From Heliocidaris tuberculata (taxonomy: Eukaryota; Echinodermata; Echinoidea; Camarodonta; Echinometridae), in assembly GCA_025618425.1 (NCBI GenBank), contig CM046841.1:8967154-9031153 (forward strand): 64,000 nt of DNA, given 5' to 3'. Position numbers and translations under genes: made by a program. The notes under the pieces were generated by a model that searched no databases, had not been told where the DNA came from, and saw nothing but the letters and a program-made list of their open reading frames with translations. Below are positions 31,901 through 37,303 of this stretch, in pieces (the first letter of the stretch is position 1; each line of letters starts with the position of its first letter).

Positions 31901-33643
31901 TCTTTCTGAGCCAAGACATGAAGGAAGGCAACCTATGTGAGAATAAAAGTTATAGAAAGACTGACCAACTTATTTCAGTAGCTAATCATGTAGGCCGGAA
32001 TTCACAAAGATGGTTTCAATTCAGACCATGGTTTATGCAGATTTTTTGGTATAAATACGCATGATTTAGCGTGTACACTTAAAGGGAAATCCAACCTTAA
32101 TAGCAAGTTGCTTTGAAAGAAAGAGGAAAAATCAGAGAAGCAGATTGGTGAAAGTTTGAACGAAATCGGACAAGCAATAAGAAAGTTATGAATTTTTGAA
32201 AGTTGTAATCACTATGCTTATGGGAATTTCAAATTGGCCGAATAGGTAATGTCACTGTGATGTAGCTGTGGACAACTCCCCCATTCGCTCTAGCACACAA
32301 AATGACTAAAATGTCACTTTTTTTCAAAATGCATTACTCAGTAGGATCTTTTCATTCATGAAGACCTATAACAATATGCCATCTCCAATATATTTTGAGT
32401 ACAGCCCCGAGGGTAAAAGCGCCTCGAAGAAAACCACAAATTAATATTTTTGTGTACGACAAATGGGAGAGTTGTCCACAAAAATGTCACAATTGACTCA
32501 CCAAATTGCCAATTTGAGATTCGCATAGATGTAGTGATCTCATTTTTCAAACATCCATAACTTTCTTAGTCCTTGTCCGATTTCTTTCAAACTTTCACCA
32601 TCCTGTTTTTCTTATTTTTCTGCTTTCACACAAATCATCTTATTATGAAGGTTGGATTGCCCTTTAAAAAGATCCAATAATGAACGCGCGCCGGTCCGCG
32701 TGGTTGGCAAAAGCGCTAAATTCACGCTTGTTGCCAATGCCATGGTTCAGACCATGGTTTATCTAAATTAATTTAAATAAACCATGGTCTAAACCATGGC
32801 AACAAGCGTGAATTTAGCGCTTTTGCCAACCACGCGCGTTCATTATTGGATCTTTTTAAGTGTATGCGCTATTAAAATCAAGCGTATTTATACCACGAAA
32901 TCTGCATAAACCATGGTCTGAATTGAAACCACCTTTGTGAATTCCGGCCATAGTGTCTACCAATACAGTGATATGAATCATTCATGCATTAATTACATCT
33001 TTCAAATGCTTGAAAAATTATATTGGAAAGTCTCAATACAAGCAAAATCATAATCATTCACTATCTCAAAGAAGAAATTCACCTCTTTTGCTTATTATAT
33101 TTTACTGTAATCACATAGATCTATTTCATTAAAATCAATTTCACTTTGGGTTAGCTTTTCTTGGTCATTTGCTGTCTACACTTTAAAATGTATTTTCATA
33201 CATGCAGCCAAACAAAATCCTAATGAACTTCTAATGAAACTAGTGCCATTATAATCAACTCGCTTCATTGCAGCTGTCAACAACTTAGTCAAAAACCTAG
33301 TAAAAGTTAGTTGAATTTACTTTTGATGACTTAGATCTACACTCTGTTTCACTCTGAGATAAGGGGGAATCATACATGTATTTGGCTAGGAAAGAAGAGG
33401 ATGATGCCAGTTCCAATGAACGGATTAATGCACAGTATGTTTCAAATTCAAGAACCTTTTTTTTACAGTTTTGAAATATACTGTGCATAATCCACTCATG
33501 GGAACTGGAATCAAGAATCTATTCTATATATGTTGCATTCTGCCCTGCTTGTTTTTCAATTCACTCACTGCCTTTTTTTGTCCTGGTTCATGTTCCTCTT
33601 CACTTTCTTCATCAGAAAAGACAATTGCTTGTGTGGCATCCAT
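7345..33643 (-). CDS. MDC1: MDC1 orthologue, DNA-damage checkpoint mediator (19 coding exons, whole gene)
   Basis: Spliced minus-strand gene; the exons are listed separately. Joined, they give 5694 bases with no internal stop (1897 residues; human MDC1 is about 2090). Domain order matches MDC1: Thr4-Gln start motif, FHA domain (R53, S67, H70 and N89 at canonical positions), acidic Ser/Thr-Gln region with SDTD and TQxY motifs, long basic repeat region, and tandem BRCT domains ending near the C-terminus. Family knowledge: in vertebrates MDC1 binds phosphorylated H2AX through its BRCT pair, recruits the MRE11-RAD50-NBS1 complex through CK2-phosphorylated SDTD motifs, and recruits RNF8 through ATM-phosphorylated TQxF motifs in the nucleus. 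Seen here: all these docking elements, plus a 19-copy TQA(V/I)D array absent from the human protein. All introns are GT-AG. The next recognisable minus-strand material is transposon on both sides, so no neighbour informs its role. Confidence 0.94.
7766..7957. repeat. GAT/ATC trinucleotide microsatellite, MDC1 intron 18
   Basis: A GATGGT/GATGAT run followed by an inverted CATCAT run, giving a possible hairpin. It ends about 20 bases from the exon 18 donor. The rest of the intron shows nothing else. Confidence 0.9.
7976..8157 (-). CDS. MDC1: MDC1 exon 18 (BRCT linker and start of BRCT2)
   Basis: Residues 1779-1839, phase 1 to 0. The inter-BRCT helix region ends in ARLLKGYKIHVTPGVKP, which opens BRCT2, then IIKCAGGE. 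Strongly conserved with vertebrate MDC1. Acceptor TTGACAG, donor GAG|GTAAGA. Confidence 0.93.
8348..8527. mobile_element. Mariner-like MITE, MDC1 intron 17
   Basis: 180 bases, closely related to 5431-5602: starts TA|CAGTTGAACCTC and ends GGTTCCACTG. The interior shares CCCACTTCTTTGTATT and CCTTG(A/G)T(C/T)CCAAGGAG. Confidence 0.75.
8778..8946 (-). CDS. MDC1: MDC1 exon 17 (BRCT1 core)
   Basis: Residues 1723-1778 plus one base, phase 0 to 1. It contains LGGELV, THLITDKVRRTVKFL and later PNWLDES, the BRCT signature. Arg1748 and Lys1751 lie 35 and 38 residues after Thr1713, exactly the spacing of the human phospho-H2AX-binding residues. Acceptor TAAACAG, donor G|GTGAGG. Confidence 0.94.
9475..9725. 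repeat. ATG and GAGGAG/GAGAAG microsatellite, MDC1 intron 16 (left half)
   Basis: An ATGATG run passes into about 150 bases of almost pure purine. The tract resumes at 10835, on the far side of an inserted element. Confidence 0.9.
9726..10834. mobile_element. 1.1-kb element with TAGGCCCATTT ends, MDC1 intron 16
   Basis: Inverted ends TAGGCCCATTT and AAATGGGCCTA, flanked by GAGGAGAA on both sides. The flank is low complexity, so the 8-base duplication is suggestive only. The interior has CG-containing sequence and no long open frame. Confidence 0.6.
10835..10972. repeat. Purine tract, right half, MDC1 intron 16
   Basis: GAGGAGAAGG-type tract continuing the tract that stops at 9725. It ends about 10 bases from the donor of exon 16; on the transcript it is a polypyrimidine stretch just inside the intron. 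Confidence 0.9.
10983..11219 (-). CDS. MDC1: MDC1 exon 16 (linker and first strand of BRCT1)
   Basis: Residues 1644-1722, phase 0 to 0. A basic Pro/Ser-rich linker is followed by RPKVMFTGVMDE, the opening strand of BRCT1. Thr1713 (in FTGV) matches the human BRCT1 threonine that contacts the H2AX phosphoserine. Acceptor GACCAG, donor AAG|GTAAAC. Confidence 0.92.
11220..11693. other. MDC1 intron 15
   Basis: Intron between exons 15 and 16; contains TATTATTATTATCATTAT and nothing else recognised. Confidence 0.8.
11694..14180 (-). CDS. MDC1: MDC1 exon 15 (829-residue basic repeat exon)
   Basis: Residues 815-1643, phase 0 to 0, open throughout its 2487 bases. It is low in complexity, very rich in Lys, Arg, Ser, Thr, Glu and Gln, and probably disordered. 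It begins with TQ/SQ sites and an acidic patch. Dozens of RRSRR, TRGR and RGRR motifs follow, and near the end comes a tandem repeat of about 58 residues (11700-12332). It occupies the place of the human PST-repeat region, which also carries repeated TRGR-type basic motifs. By analogy it may bind chromatin or DNA; that is inference. Acceptor TTTCACAG, donor GTG|GTGAGC. Confidence 0.9.
11700..12332 (-). repeat. 58-residue RGRR coding repeats in MDC1 exon 15
   Basis: Three units of 61, 58 and 58 residues plus a partial fourth. Each starts with RGRR (RGRRATTK in the middle two), has a second basic motif KRGR(Q/H)V about 29 residues later, and ends with a T-P-x-Q or T-P-A-P linker. Divergence between units shows an old duplication. 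Confidence 0.85.
14779..15185. mobile_element. TTAA-flanked MITE, CCCTTTCA(T/A)GACA ends
   Basis: 407 bases between TTAA duplications; ends CCCTTTCATGACA and TGTCTTGAAAGGG. piggyBac-type signature. Inserted in one of the 145-base repeat units, which resumes exactly after it. Confidence 0.8.
15313..16560. mobile_element. 1.25-kb element with CAGAGATGCCAAC ends
   Basis: Inverted ends CAGAGATGCCAAC and GTTGGCATCTCTG, flanked by CAAGTC on both sides, inside another 145-base unit. A 6-base duplication does not fit hAT (8) or piggyBac (4), so the family is unassigned. Contains an A run at 15534-15560 and a GT-rich tract. No long frame. Confidence 0.75.
17236..18104 (-). CDS. MDC1: MDC1 exon 14 (acidic DDTD repeats and TQxY cluster)
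   Basis: Residues 525-814, phase 1 to 0. The first third has three copies of MATV(A/P)I followed by long Asp/Glu runs; two of these contain DDTDVE (residues 575-578 and 618-621), like SDTD with the Ser replaced by Asp. The last third has TQPY at 704, 733 and 761, a degenerate TVPY at 783 and TQAY at 804, spaced 21-29 residues. In vertebrates ATM-phosphorylated TQxF motifs of MDC1 bind the RNF8 FHA domain; Tyr at +3 is a close substitute. The acceptor is GGTGTAG with a weak polypyrimidine tract, so the exact start is slightly less sure than the rest. Donor GTAAGT. Confidence 0.9.
18105..18728. other. MDC1 intron 13
   Basis: Intron between exons 13 and 14 with a C run at about 18463-18475; no repeat family recognised. 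Confidence 0.75.
18729..18873 (-). CDS. MDC1: MDC1 exon 13 (TQVC, TQAV)
   Basis: Residues 477-524 plus one base, phase 0 to 1. Two TQ sites: EPTQVC (Thr488) and EETQAVIGYD (Thr513), the second again of TQA(V/I) type. An acidic Ser-rich stretch (SDSGSETG) lies between them. Acceptor CACTGCAG, donor GTAAGT. Confidence 0.87.
19615..19745. mobile_element. MITE related to 4402-4578, MDC1 intron 12
   Basis: Begins GGGCCCTGTTTCATAAAACT and contains ACTTGTCATCAAGGACAAGT, then GTCACTGACAAGACACTTGG near the other end. Diverged member of the TTTCATAAAACTTG family. The rest of this 2-kb intron (18874-20862) shows no gene. Confidence 0.6.
20863..20930 (-). CDS. MDC1: MDC1 exon 12 (SQTL, acidic)
   Basis: Residues 454-476, phase 1 to 0. 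It contains SQTL, a possible ATM site, and the acidic phrase SSDVDDSPVK, which looks like a decayed SDTD motif. Acceptor TTTCAG, donor GTATAC. Confidence 0.82.
21355..21545. repeat. SINE fragment, MDC1 intron 11
   Basis: Contains the SINE-body phrases CTTTACCCAGGTGTATTAAA and TGGTTACCTGGCA, followed by GGCTACCCTGGGTAAATAAG, shared in reverse with 31030-31235. Confidence 0.55.
21641..21730 (-). CDS. MDC1: MDC1 exon 11 (completes SDTD motif 2; TQAV)
   Basis: Residues 424-453 plus one base, phase 1 to 1. Its first codon, split across the intron, is the last Asp of a second SDTD motif (residues 421-424; context SDSSDTDLDE). It also has PTQAVG (Thr437), another TQA(V/I) unit outside the main array. 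The donor T|GTAAGC is good. Confidence 0.85.
21793..22455. mobile_element. 663-bp element with GTGACCAGGCACCACAAA ends, MDC1 intron 10
   Basis: Inverted ends GTGACCAGGCACCACAAA (left) and TTTGTGGTGCCTGGTCAC (right), flanked by AAAT on both sides. The inverted match continues loosely through ACCAAAAAGT. Superfamily not assigned. Confidence 0.75.
23403..23900. repeat. Dispersed repeat R2, copy 1, MDC1 intron 10
   Basis: Direct relative of 25388-25880, about 500 bases: both hold AGTTTTGG(G/T)AAGCC(C/G)TCAAAAA, a GTGTG(G)GGAA(C/G)C motif, TCTCGTA and TGAGCTTTAA in the same order. Moderate divergence. Confidence 0.65.
24318..24824 (-). CDS. MDC1: MDC1 exon 10 (TQA(V/I)D tandem array)
   Basis: Residues 255-423 plus one base, phase 1 to 1. 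After an 11-residue lead come 19 tandem units of eight residues (consensus TQAVDNMA; the first is only six residues), covering residues 267-416. Fourteen units keep TQ, the ATM/ATR target; five have TL. Units 11-16 alternate TQAI and TLAV, a 16-residue higher-order repeat. The exon then ends in SDSSDT. The units copy the TQAI of the protein's own N-terminus (Thr4). The array is coding: the exon is open, bounded by consensus splice sites, and the unit length is a multiple of three. Confidence 0.9.
24340..24789 (-). repeat. 24-bp coding minisatellite in MDC1 exon 10
   Basis: Nineteen head-to-tail copies of a 24-base unit (first copy 18 bases). Copies differ at many third positions, so the array is not freshly expanded. 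Some neighbours are nearly identical, which suggests continuing local duplication. Copy number is likely to differ between alleles. Confidence 0.95.
24998..25048 (-). CDS. MDC1: MDC1 exon 9 (SDTD motif 1)
   Basis: Residues 238-254 plus one base, phase 1 to 1. The core is EESDSDTDIDE, with SDTD at residues 247-250. In vertebrate MDC1, CK2 phosphorylates the Ser and Thr of such motifs, and the FHA-BRCT module of NBS1 binds them. At 51 bases it is a single-motif cassette exon. Donor GTGAGA. Confidence 0.88.
25364..25389. repeat. (AAAT)n tail, possible LINE 3' end, MDC1 intron 8
   Basis: ATGTTCAAATAAATAAATAAATAAATAG. Such tails end CR1-like LINEs, including the one at 41180-43215. Upstream sequence shows no surviving reverse transcriptase. 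Confidence 0.45.
25388..25880. repeat. Dispersed repeat R2, copy 2, MDC1 intron 8
   Basis: Second copy of the repeat at 23403-23900, same orientation. Confidence 0.65.
25940..26005 (-). CDS. MDC1: MDC1 exon 8 (TQLS, basic end)
   Basis: Residues 216-237 plus one base, phase 1 to 1. It contains PETQLS (Thr229) and ends in a short basic run AKKKN, a possible minor nuclear-localisation element. It is the first of four consecutive symmetric phase-1 exons. Confidence 0.85.
26060..26750 (+). mobile_element. tRNA-derived SINE split by repeat R1, MDC1 intron 7
   Basis: A B-box-like GGGATTGAACGCC head, then CACCCAGGTGTTTA, then an R1 copy, then the SINE body resumes with AAATGGGTATCTGGCATGAT and TTATTCCTTGAAATG, ending near an ATTATC-type tail. 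The body matches the minus-strand SINE at 26893-27195. Confidence 0.65.
26190..26580. repeat. Dispersed repeat R1, copy 2 (inside a SINE)
   Basis: Short inverted ends (GTTGAGTTCTGG at left, CCAGAACTCAAC at right) and clean insertion into the SINE with a TTTA-like flank on both sides show that R1 is a MITE. Includes a (GT)n run at about 26370. Confidence 0.75.
26776..26850 (+). repeat. SINE head fragment with tRNA-like promoter
   Basis: AGTACAGTGGTTCATAAACT...GAGGGTTCAAATC resembles A and B boxes of a tRNA-derived SINE; truncated before the shared TAATAA tail at about 26893. Confidence 0.5.
26893..27195 (-). mobile_element. tRNA-derived SINE, MDC1 intron 7
   Basis: On the minus strand: GTGGTATAGTGGTTCATTCA (A box), GAGGGTTCGAATC (B box), then a body with TCACCCAGGTG-type phrases and a TTATTATTATTATTA tail. 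About 300 bases. Complete-looking head-to-tail structure. Confidence 0.75.
27415..27574 (-). CDS. MDC1: MDC1 exon 7 (TQSC and acidic SD motifs)
   Basis: Residues 163-215 plus one base, phase 0 to 1. It carries one TQ site (Thr180, QPTQSC) and the acidic phrase ADSDDESP, which resembles the SDE stretch after the FHA domain in vertebrate MDC1. Donor A|GTACGA is weaker than its neighbours. Confidence 0.85.
27733..27914. repeat. Fold-back repeat, MDC1 intron 6
   Basis: Arms of about 80 bases (AATTATCACTCCCAAGGTGG versus CCACCCAGTGAGTGATAATT, and so on) around a small loop TCGGCTTCGCCTCGG. Would form a long hairpin in RNA. Confidence 0.8.
27918..28237. mobile_element. MITE with TATATACCTCAT ends, MDC1 intron 6
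   Basis: Left TATATACCTCATCCTTTTTA and GAGTCACTGATT; right CAATCAGTGAATAAGAG and ATGAGGTATATA, inverted. Contains another short hairpin (GTTCTATCATTTGACC...GGTCAATTGATAGAA). May form one unit with the fold-back next to it. Confidence 0.65.
28708..28812 (-). CDS. MDC1: MDC1 exon 6 (acidic linker)
   Basis: Residues 128-162, phase 0 to 0. It begins with six aspartates encoded by a GAT run, then an acidic Ser/Thr-rich stretch (ETGSETDSE) typical of CK2 substrates. The aspartate run is a trinucleotide microsatellite and may vary in length between individuals. Donor GTGAGT. Confidence 0.85.
29238..29937. mobile_element. piggyBac-like MITE, copy 2, MDC1 intron 5
   Basis: 700 bases between TTAA duplications; ends CCCTAAAAGGACCGGG and CCGGCCCTTTTAGGG. 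The interior matches the element at 5922-6583 in inverted orientation (CGTGCCGATTTTCGGCGCG and its complement are landmarks). The right TTAA lies only 22 bases inside the intron from the exon 5 donor. Confidence 0.85.
29964..30059 (-). CDS. MDC1: MDC1 exon 5 (end of FHA domain)
   Basis: Residues 96-127, phase 0 to 0. It reads MFLKPNVRYELRDSDVIIFG, then the last strand ending CQYII, matching the L-x-D-x-D-x-I-x-F-G ending of FHA domains. The donor GTATGT is followed only 22 bases later by the TTAA duplication of a transposon (29238-29937). Confidence 0.92.
30060..30475. other. MDC1 intron 4
   Basis: Intron between two FHA-coding exons; AT-rich, no repeat recognised. Confidence 0.8.
30476..30568 (-). 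CDS. MDC1: MDC1 exon 4 (FHA SKQH and N motifs)
   Basis: Residues 65-95, phase 0 to 0. It contains ALSKQHSCIEV (Ser67 and His70, the conserved FHA S-x-x-H pair) and later SRNKT, with Asn89 in the place of the conserved FHA asparagine. The usual N-G-T is N-K-T here. Acceptor TTCTTGTAG, donor GTAACA. Confidence 0.92.
30775..30840 (+). repeat. tRNA-like SINE head, MDC1 intron 3
   Basis: GTGTGGTTTAAACATTTGAC...ATCGGGGGTTCGATCCC has a good B box (GGTTCGATCCC) and a weak A box. The acceptor stem does not close well, so a working tRNA gene is unlikely. Confidence 0.5.
31030..31235 (-). repeat. SINE body fragment, MDC1 intron 3
   Basis: Contains TGGGTACCCATTAACTTCAC and CTGGGTGGAGAG, the SINE-body phrases, and TTTACCCAGGGTAGCC shared in reverse with 21355-21545. 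Confidence 0.55.
31250..31302 (-). CDS. MDC1: MDC1 exon 3 (FHA GRH motif)
   Basis: Residues 47-64, phase 1 to 0. It contains GDNFIGRHD: Arg53 is the conserved phosphothreonine-contacting arginine of FHA domains. Acceptor TTCTTCAG and donor GTGAGT are strong. Confidence 0.92.
31484..31856. repeat. Dispersed repeat R1, copy 3, MDC1 intron 2
   Basis: Runs from GATTGAGTTCTGGGAAAGG to ACCAGAACTCAACTTTATC. It ends about 13 bases before the exon 2 donor. Confidence 0.75.
31869..31932 (-). CDS. MDC1: MDC1 exon 2 (FHA domain, first strands)
   Basis: Residues 26-46 plus one base, phase 0 to 1. It begins VAFLHVLAQ, which corresponds to the first beta strand of the MDC1 FHA domain. Acceptor ATAG and donor GTAAGT are both clear. 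The 64-base length fits the phase of both neighbours. Confidence 0.9.
31993..32949. mobile_element. Element with GGCCGGAATTCACAAAG ends, MDC1 intron 1
   Basis: Inverted ends GGCCGGAATTCACAAAG and CTTTGTGAATTCCGGCC, with inverted AATTCAGACCATGGTTTATG further in and a central palindrome (TTTAAATAAACCATGG). Another MITE is inserted at 32083-32663. Confidence 0.8.
32083..32663. mobile_element. TTAA-flanked MITE, AGGG(A/C)AATCCAACC ends (nested)
   Basis: 581 bases between TTAA duplications; ends AGGGAAATCCAACCTTAATA and AAGGTTGGATTGCCCT. piggyBac or Kolobok type. A left-end relative (AAAGGGCAATCCAACCC) occurs at 51666. Confidence 0.75.
33569..33643 (-). CDS. MDC1: MDC1 exon 1 (start codon, Thr4 motif)
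   Basis: Residues 1-25, beginning MDATQAIV and followed by an acidic run. Thr4-Gln5 sits at the same position as in human MDC1, where ATM phosphorylates Thr4 and the FHA domain of a second MDC1 molecule binds it. The donor is GTGAGT in phase 0. A splice acceptor (TTTGTCTCAG on the minus strand) lies 15 bases before the ATG, so the exon probably starts at 33658 and an untranslated exon lies further upstream. Codon 1 is the first ATG after that acceptor. Confidence 0.9.
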
Positions 33644-33658
33644 GCTTCAGCTTAGCTA

Positions 33659-34520
33659 CTGAGACAAATAAAAACAAACAGAAGAAACAAATGTTTACAC
33701 TAATTACAGCTATCCCACTTTGTACAAGCTTAAACTGTTAAAAGCTTCTAGAGTCTACTCAAACATCTGAACATAGCTTCACCTGTTGAATAGTCTATTC
33801 AAATATTCGCCTACAAGTACAAACCGACTTTCTCACTAAGACTCAAGAGTCTCAGTCTCTGATCGGATCGAATCTCAGACTCAGTCACGTCTTTCGGCTG
33901 AAAGTAAAAGTTACATGTGACTGACTGAGGCAAAAAAAAAGTGCTCTATCAATCATGTCTATCTGTTTATCATGTCTATCAAGTATCATAACATATAGAC
34001 CCTCTACCTAGTCTAGTCTAACTTCACTCACACTTATCATGCTTAGACTAGACCTAGATCTATGGCTTATGCGAGGTTATAAAAATATTGGAGATAACTT
34101 AGGTCTAGTCATGATGCAGGATTGCCCCTTTCAAAGTTTCAATTTAACTTACCCTGCTTACTCTTTTACTGAGGATCAGATAGAGCTACTGGCTGGTTTG
34201 ACCTCTAAGCTAGAGGCTCTAGCTTAAAAAGATTCGGCCAAGGCTAGGCAACAATGCTGGCACTTAACTAGTAACTAACGTCGTCAGGTGGTAGATTCTG
34301 TTGAAGAGCTGAGCGTATATACGTATACGATATACGTACGGGAGAGTTATGGGGACCGCGTACCGGCTCTAGTTGTTTTGCTAACTACTAGTCCGGTAAA
34401 CGTCCGCATATGTGTGTGTGCATGCCCCACATGCCCCAACATGAAATCATGGCCTAGCTAGCGCGCGGCTAGCTAGATCCTATATAAGAACACTAGAGGG
34501 CGTTCATATTGGAGCATTGG
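33659..34520 (-). promoter_or_regulatory. MDC1 upstream region, probable promoter
   Basis: Between the exon 1 acceptor and a retrotransposon there is room for an untranslated exon and a promoter. The part at about 34240-34460 has more CpG than its surroundings and is the most likely start region, but no convincing TATA box or initiator can be assigned. Only the position supports the call. Confidence 0.3.
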
Positions 34521-35924
34521 AGGGCATGTTAGAGTAAAGAAAATTTTCAAGGATTTTGAAAATCTAAGTGGATTGAAGATTAACTTGGATAAAACAAACT
34601 TTTTGTGGTTGGGAGAAGAAAGAGATAGGCCTGGTTTACCTATGTTTGGACATTGGGTACAACATATAAAAATCCTGGGTGTATATTTCGCACGTTATAG
34701 CAAAGTTAAGGAGGACCTGAACTATAAAGAAATCTTAAGCAAAATAAAAAGACTTATCGGTTGGTGGAAGCAACGAGATCTAACGATGTTTGGCAAAATA
34801 AAACTCTTGAAAACGTATGTATTTTCAAAACTCAATTATGTTTCGTCTTTGATGACAGTCCCACAAGACATTTTTAAAGAAATCGAAAAAATTTCTTTCA
34901 GTTTTATTTGGGGAGGAAGAGATAGAATAAAAAGGAAAATATTATACCAAGATTATGATGTTTTATGGGGGACTGAGAGTACCGAATTTCGAGGTATTTG
35001 TCAAGACTCAGCGAATAATGTGGATTAAACGGTTGTTCTATGGAGAAAAAAATTTAGGTTGGAAAGCAACTTTCGACCATTTTTTTAGATCACTGGGCGG
35101 TCGAATTATATTTCTGTGTAATTACGATATAAATAAAATGAACTTGAAAGGTATACCAATGTTTTATATAGATATGTTGAAGGCATGGCAAGAATTGGAT
35201 AAATGTAGACATTTTGGAGAAAAAAGCAATCCGGTTATTTTTAATAATAAGTCTATATGCCTAAACAATAAAACTTTCTTTGATACCGATTTATTTCAGA
35301 AAGGTATATTTCAAGCATCAGATGTAATTGTCAGGGATCATTTAAGACCAGTCTCACACTTTTATAATTTGGGATTTTCATCGGAAATTTTGCTTAGAAT
35401 TCAAAAGATATTTTCAGTAATCAGAGAAGAGTGGATACAAGGTGATTTCATGGAAGTAGATACGGAAAATTTTGAAATTGAATTGATGATATTTGGACGT
35501 GTGCAGAAACTTTTGGATATAAAGTCTAGACGAGTATATGACCACTTTATTGAAAAATTTCAAAACGATTACATATTTCATGTTAAAGATGGTCCCTGTG
35601 AATACGATCTAGGAGGAAGGGAATTGAGAGAAGTATTCATGCGATTGAAATGTGCAATGCTATGTAATAAACAAAGAGAATTTCAATATAAACAACTACA
35701 AGTGGCTGTATACACGAAAAGGGAGCTTTTTAAATTTGGTTTCGAGACAGATCATTTTTGCTCCTTTTGCAAAAAAGAAGTAGAGTCTTACCAACATTTA
35801 TTTTTAGATTGCCCTGAAGTTAAGAGATTATGGCAAGAGGTGATTAAAAGATTACATCTGAATGAACTTCGTAGTGATACTTGGAAAACAATTTTTATGG
35901 GAATTTCTGGTAATACTACAAGAG

Positions 35925-36193
35925 CAGGGGCGGCGCTACAGGGGGGGGGGCAGAGGGGGCGATCGCCCCCCCTATGATTTTTCAAGTAGTGAAAAAAGAA
36001 ATAAAAATAAGAAAAAAGAAGAAAAGGAGGAAGAAAAGAGAAGAAAAGGGAAGAAAGAAGAAAGAGGAGTATTAAAAAGAGAGGTCTTAAACATATAACT
36101 CTATATTACCCCTGTTATTTAATGGAGAAAAAATATGACGTCATCTTTAGGTCGTCTTGCCCCTCCTATCAAAATACCCTGGCGCCGCCCCTG
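35925..36193. mobile_element. hAT-type MITE inserted in the LINE
   Basis: 269 bases with ends CAGGGGCGGCGCTA and (other strand) CAGGGGCGGCGCCA. The 8-base target duplication TACAAGAG is perfect, and the LINE frame resumes in register after it. Interior is purine-rich. Confidence 0.9.
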
Positions 36194-36417
36194 TACAAGA
36201 GTATCTGTGATAAATTGTATTATATTTCTTGTAAAGTATATTATTTTCATTTCAAGAAAACAGGGAACTTTGCCAACCGTACAGAAAGTGACACATATGG
36301 TGAAAGAATACAGAGATGAGGAATATAAAATAGCGTTCAAAAAGGGGAAACTGGGGGTGCACTTACGGAAGTGGGAACAAATCAGTGCATTTTTACTTTA
36401 ATACCAGAGATGTGTTT

Positions 36418-36500
36418 TTTTGTTTTTTTTTTGTTTTTTGTTTTGTTTTGTTTTGTTTTGTTTGTTCTTTACAGGCAGATGAACCGGAACAGGATGCATG

Positions 36501-36535
<35 letters not shown>

Positions 36536-36600
36536 GGGGGGGGTGATGACGTGAGAAGATGTGTTTTGGTGTGTATGAGCGGGGGAAGGGGGGGGGGGGA
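36418..36600. repeat. (TTTTG)n, (GT)n and G runs
   Basis: Simple repeats in the LINE 3' region: TTTTG repeats, then about 16 GT units, then two G runs. Confidence 0.85.
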
Positions 36601-36657
36601 CAGAAGTGTGTGTGTTTAGGTGTTTGCTGATGTGAGATAAGGTGGGGCAAAATATTT

Positions 36658-37303
36658 AATATCTTCCTCTTAGAGCATGAAGAATGAGAATTTAATTTAA
36701 GAGTTAATGGATGGGAAAAGTATAATTACCTATATTCCTTTTTTTTTCTTTTTTTTTTAATATGTTCAGAGATCGAGGTAATTTTTGAAATATTTCTTTG
36801 AAAATTTTTGTTTGTTTTTTGTTTTTTTTAAAGGAAATGAACAATCATTCTTTTGAAACTTTTGTTATTCATGTAATTCATGAAGTGTTTTGTATGAATA
36901 TGAACTCATTCTTTGTTATTGTAATAATTGTTTCGAATTATGAACTTGTTAAGAGGAAGAAATATCATCCAAACAAAAAAAAAAAAATCATACCTTCCTC
37001 TAAGAGCATGAATAATGGAAGTTTAATTTAAAAGTTATATGGATGGGAAAGTATAATTACCCATATTTCTTTTTTTTCTCTCTCTCTTTCTATTTTTAGA
37101 GATCGATGAAAGTTCTTTGTTTGAAAAATCTTTGTTTTTAGAAAAGGAAATGTACAATAATTATTTTGAAACTTTTGTTCGTTATGCAATTTATGAAGAA
37201 CTCTGTATGATTATGAACTCATTCTTTGTTATTGTAATAATTTTTGCTGAATTGTGAATTTGTCAAGAGGAAGAAATAAAATATCATTCAAAAAAAAAAA
37301 ATG
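36658..37303 (+). repeat. Duplicated LINE 3' tail (two copies of ~315 bp)
   Basis: Copy 1 (about 36658-36987) and copy 2 (about 36993-37303) share CTTCCTCT(T/A)AGAGCATGAA, ATGGATGGGAAA, CTCATTCTTTGTTATTGTAA and AGAGGAAGAAAT, and each ends in its own A run. Confidence 0.8.

Larger units (their letters stand above)
34525..37303 (+). mobile_element. 5'-truncated L1/Tx1-like LINE
   Basis: The reading frame begins after the reverse-transcriptase active site with LSGLKINLDKT, WWKQRDLTMFGKIKL and SKLNYV, then a frameshift near 34957-34975 into GGLRVPNFEVFVKTQ and on to a zinc-knuckle-like C-x2-C...H-x4-C (CSFCKKEVESYQHLFLDC) at about 35758-35812. The C-terminus continues past a hAT-type insertion to a stop at 36401. 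The 3' part is A/T-rich and ends in poly(A). Dead: it lacks the endonuclease and catalytic YADD and is frameshifted. Runs opposite to MDC1, about 0.9 kb upstream of its start codon. Confidence 0.8.
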
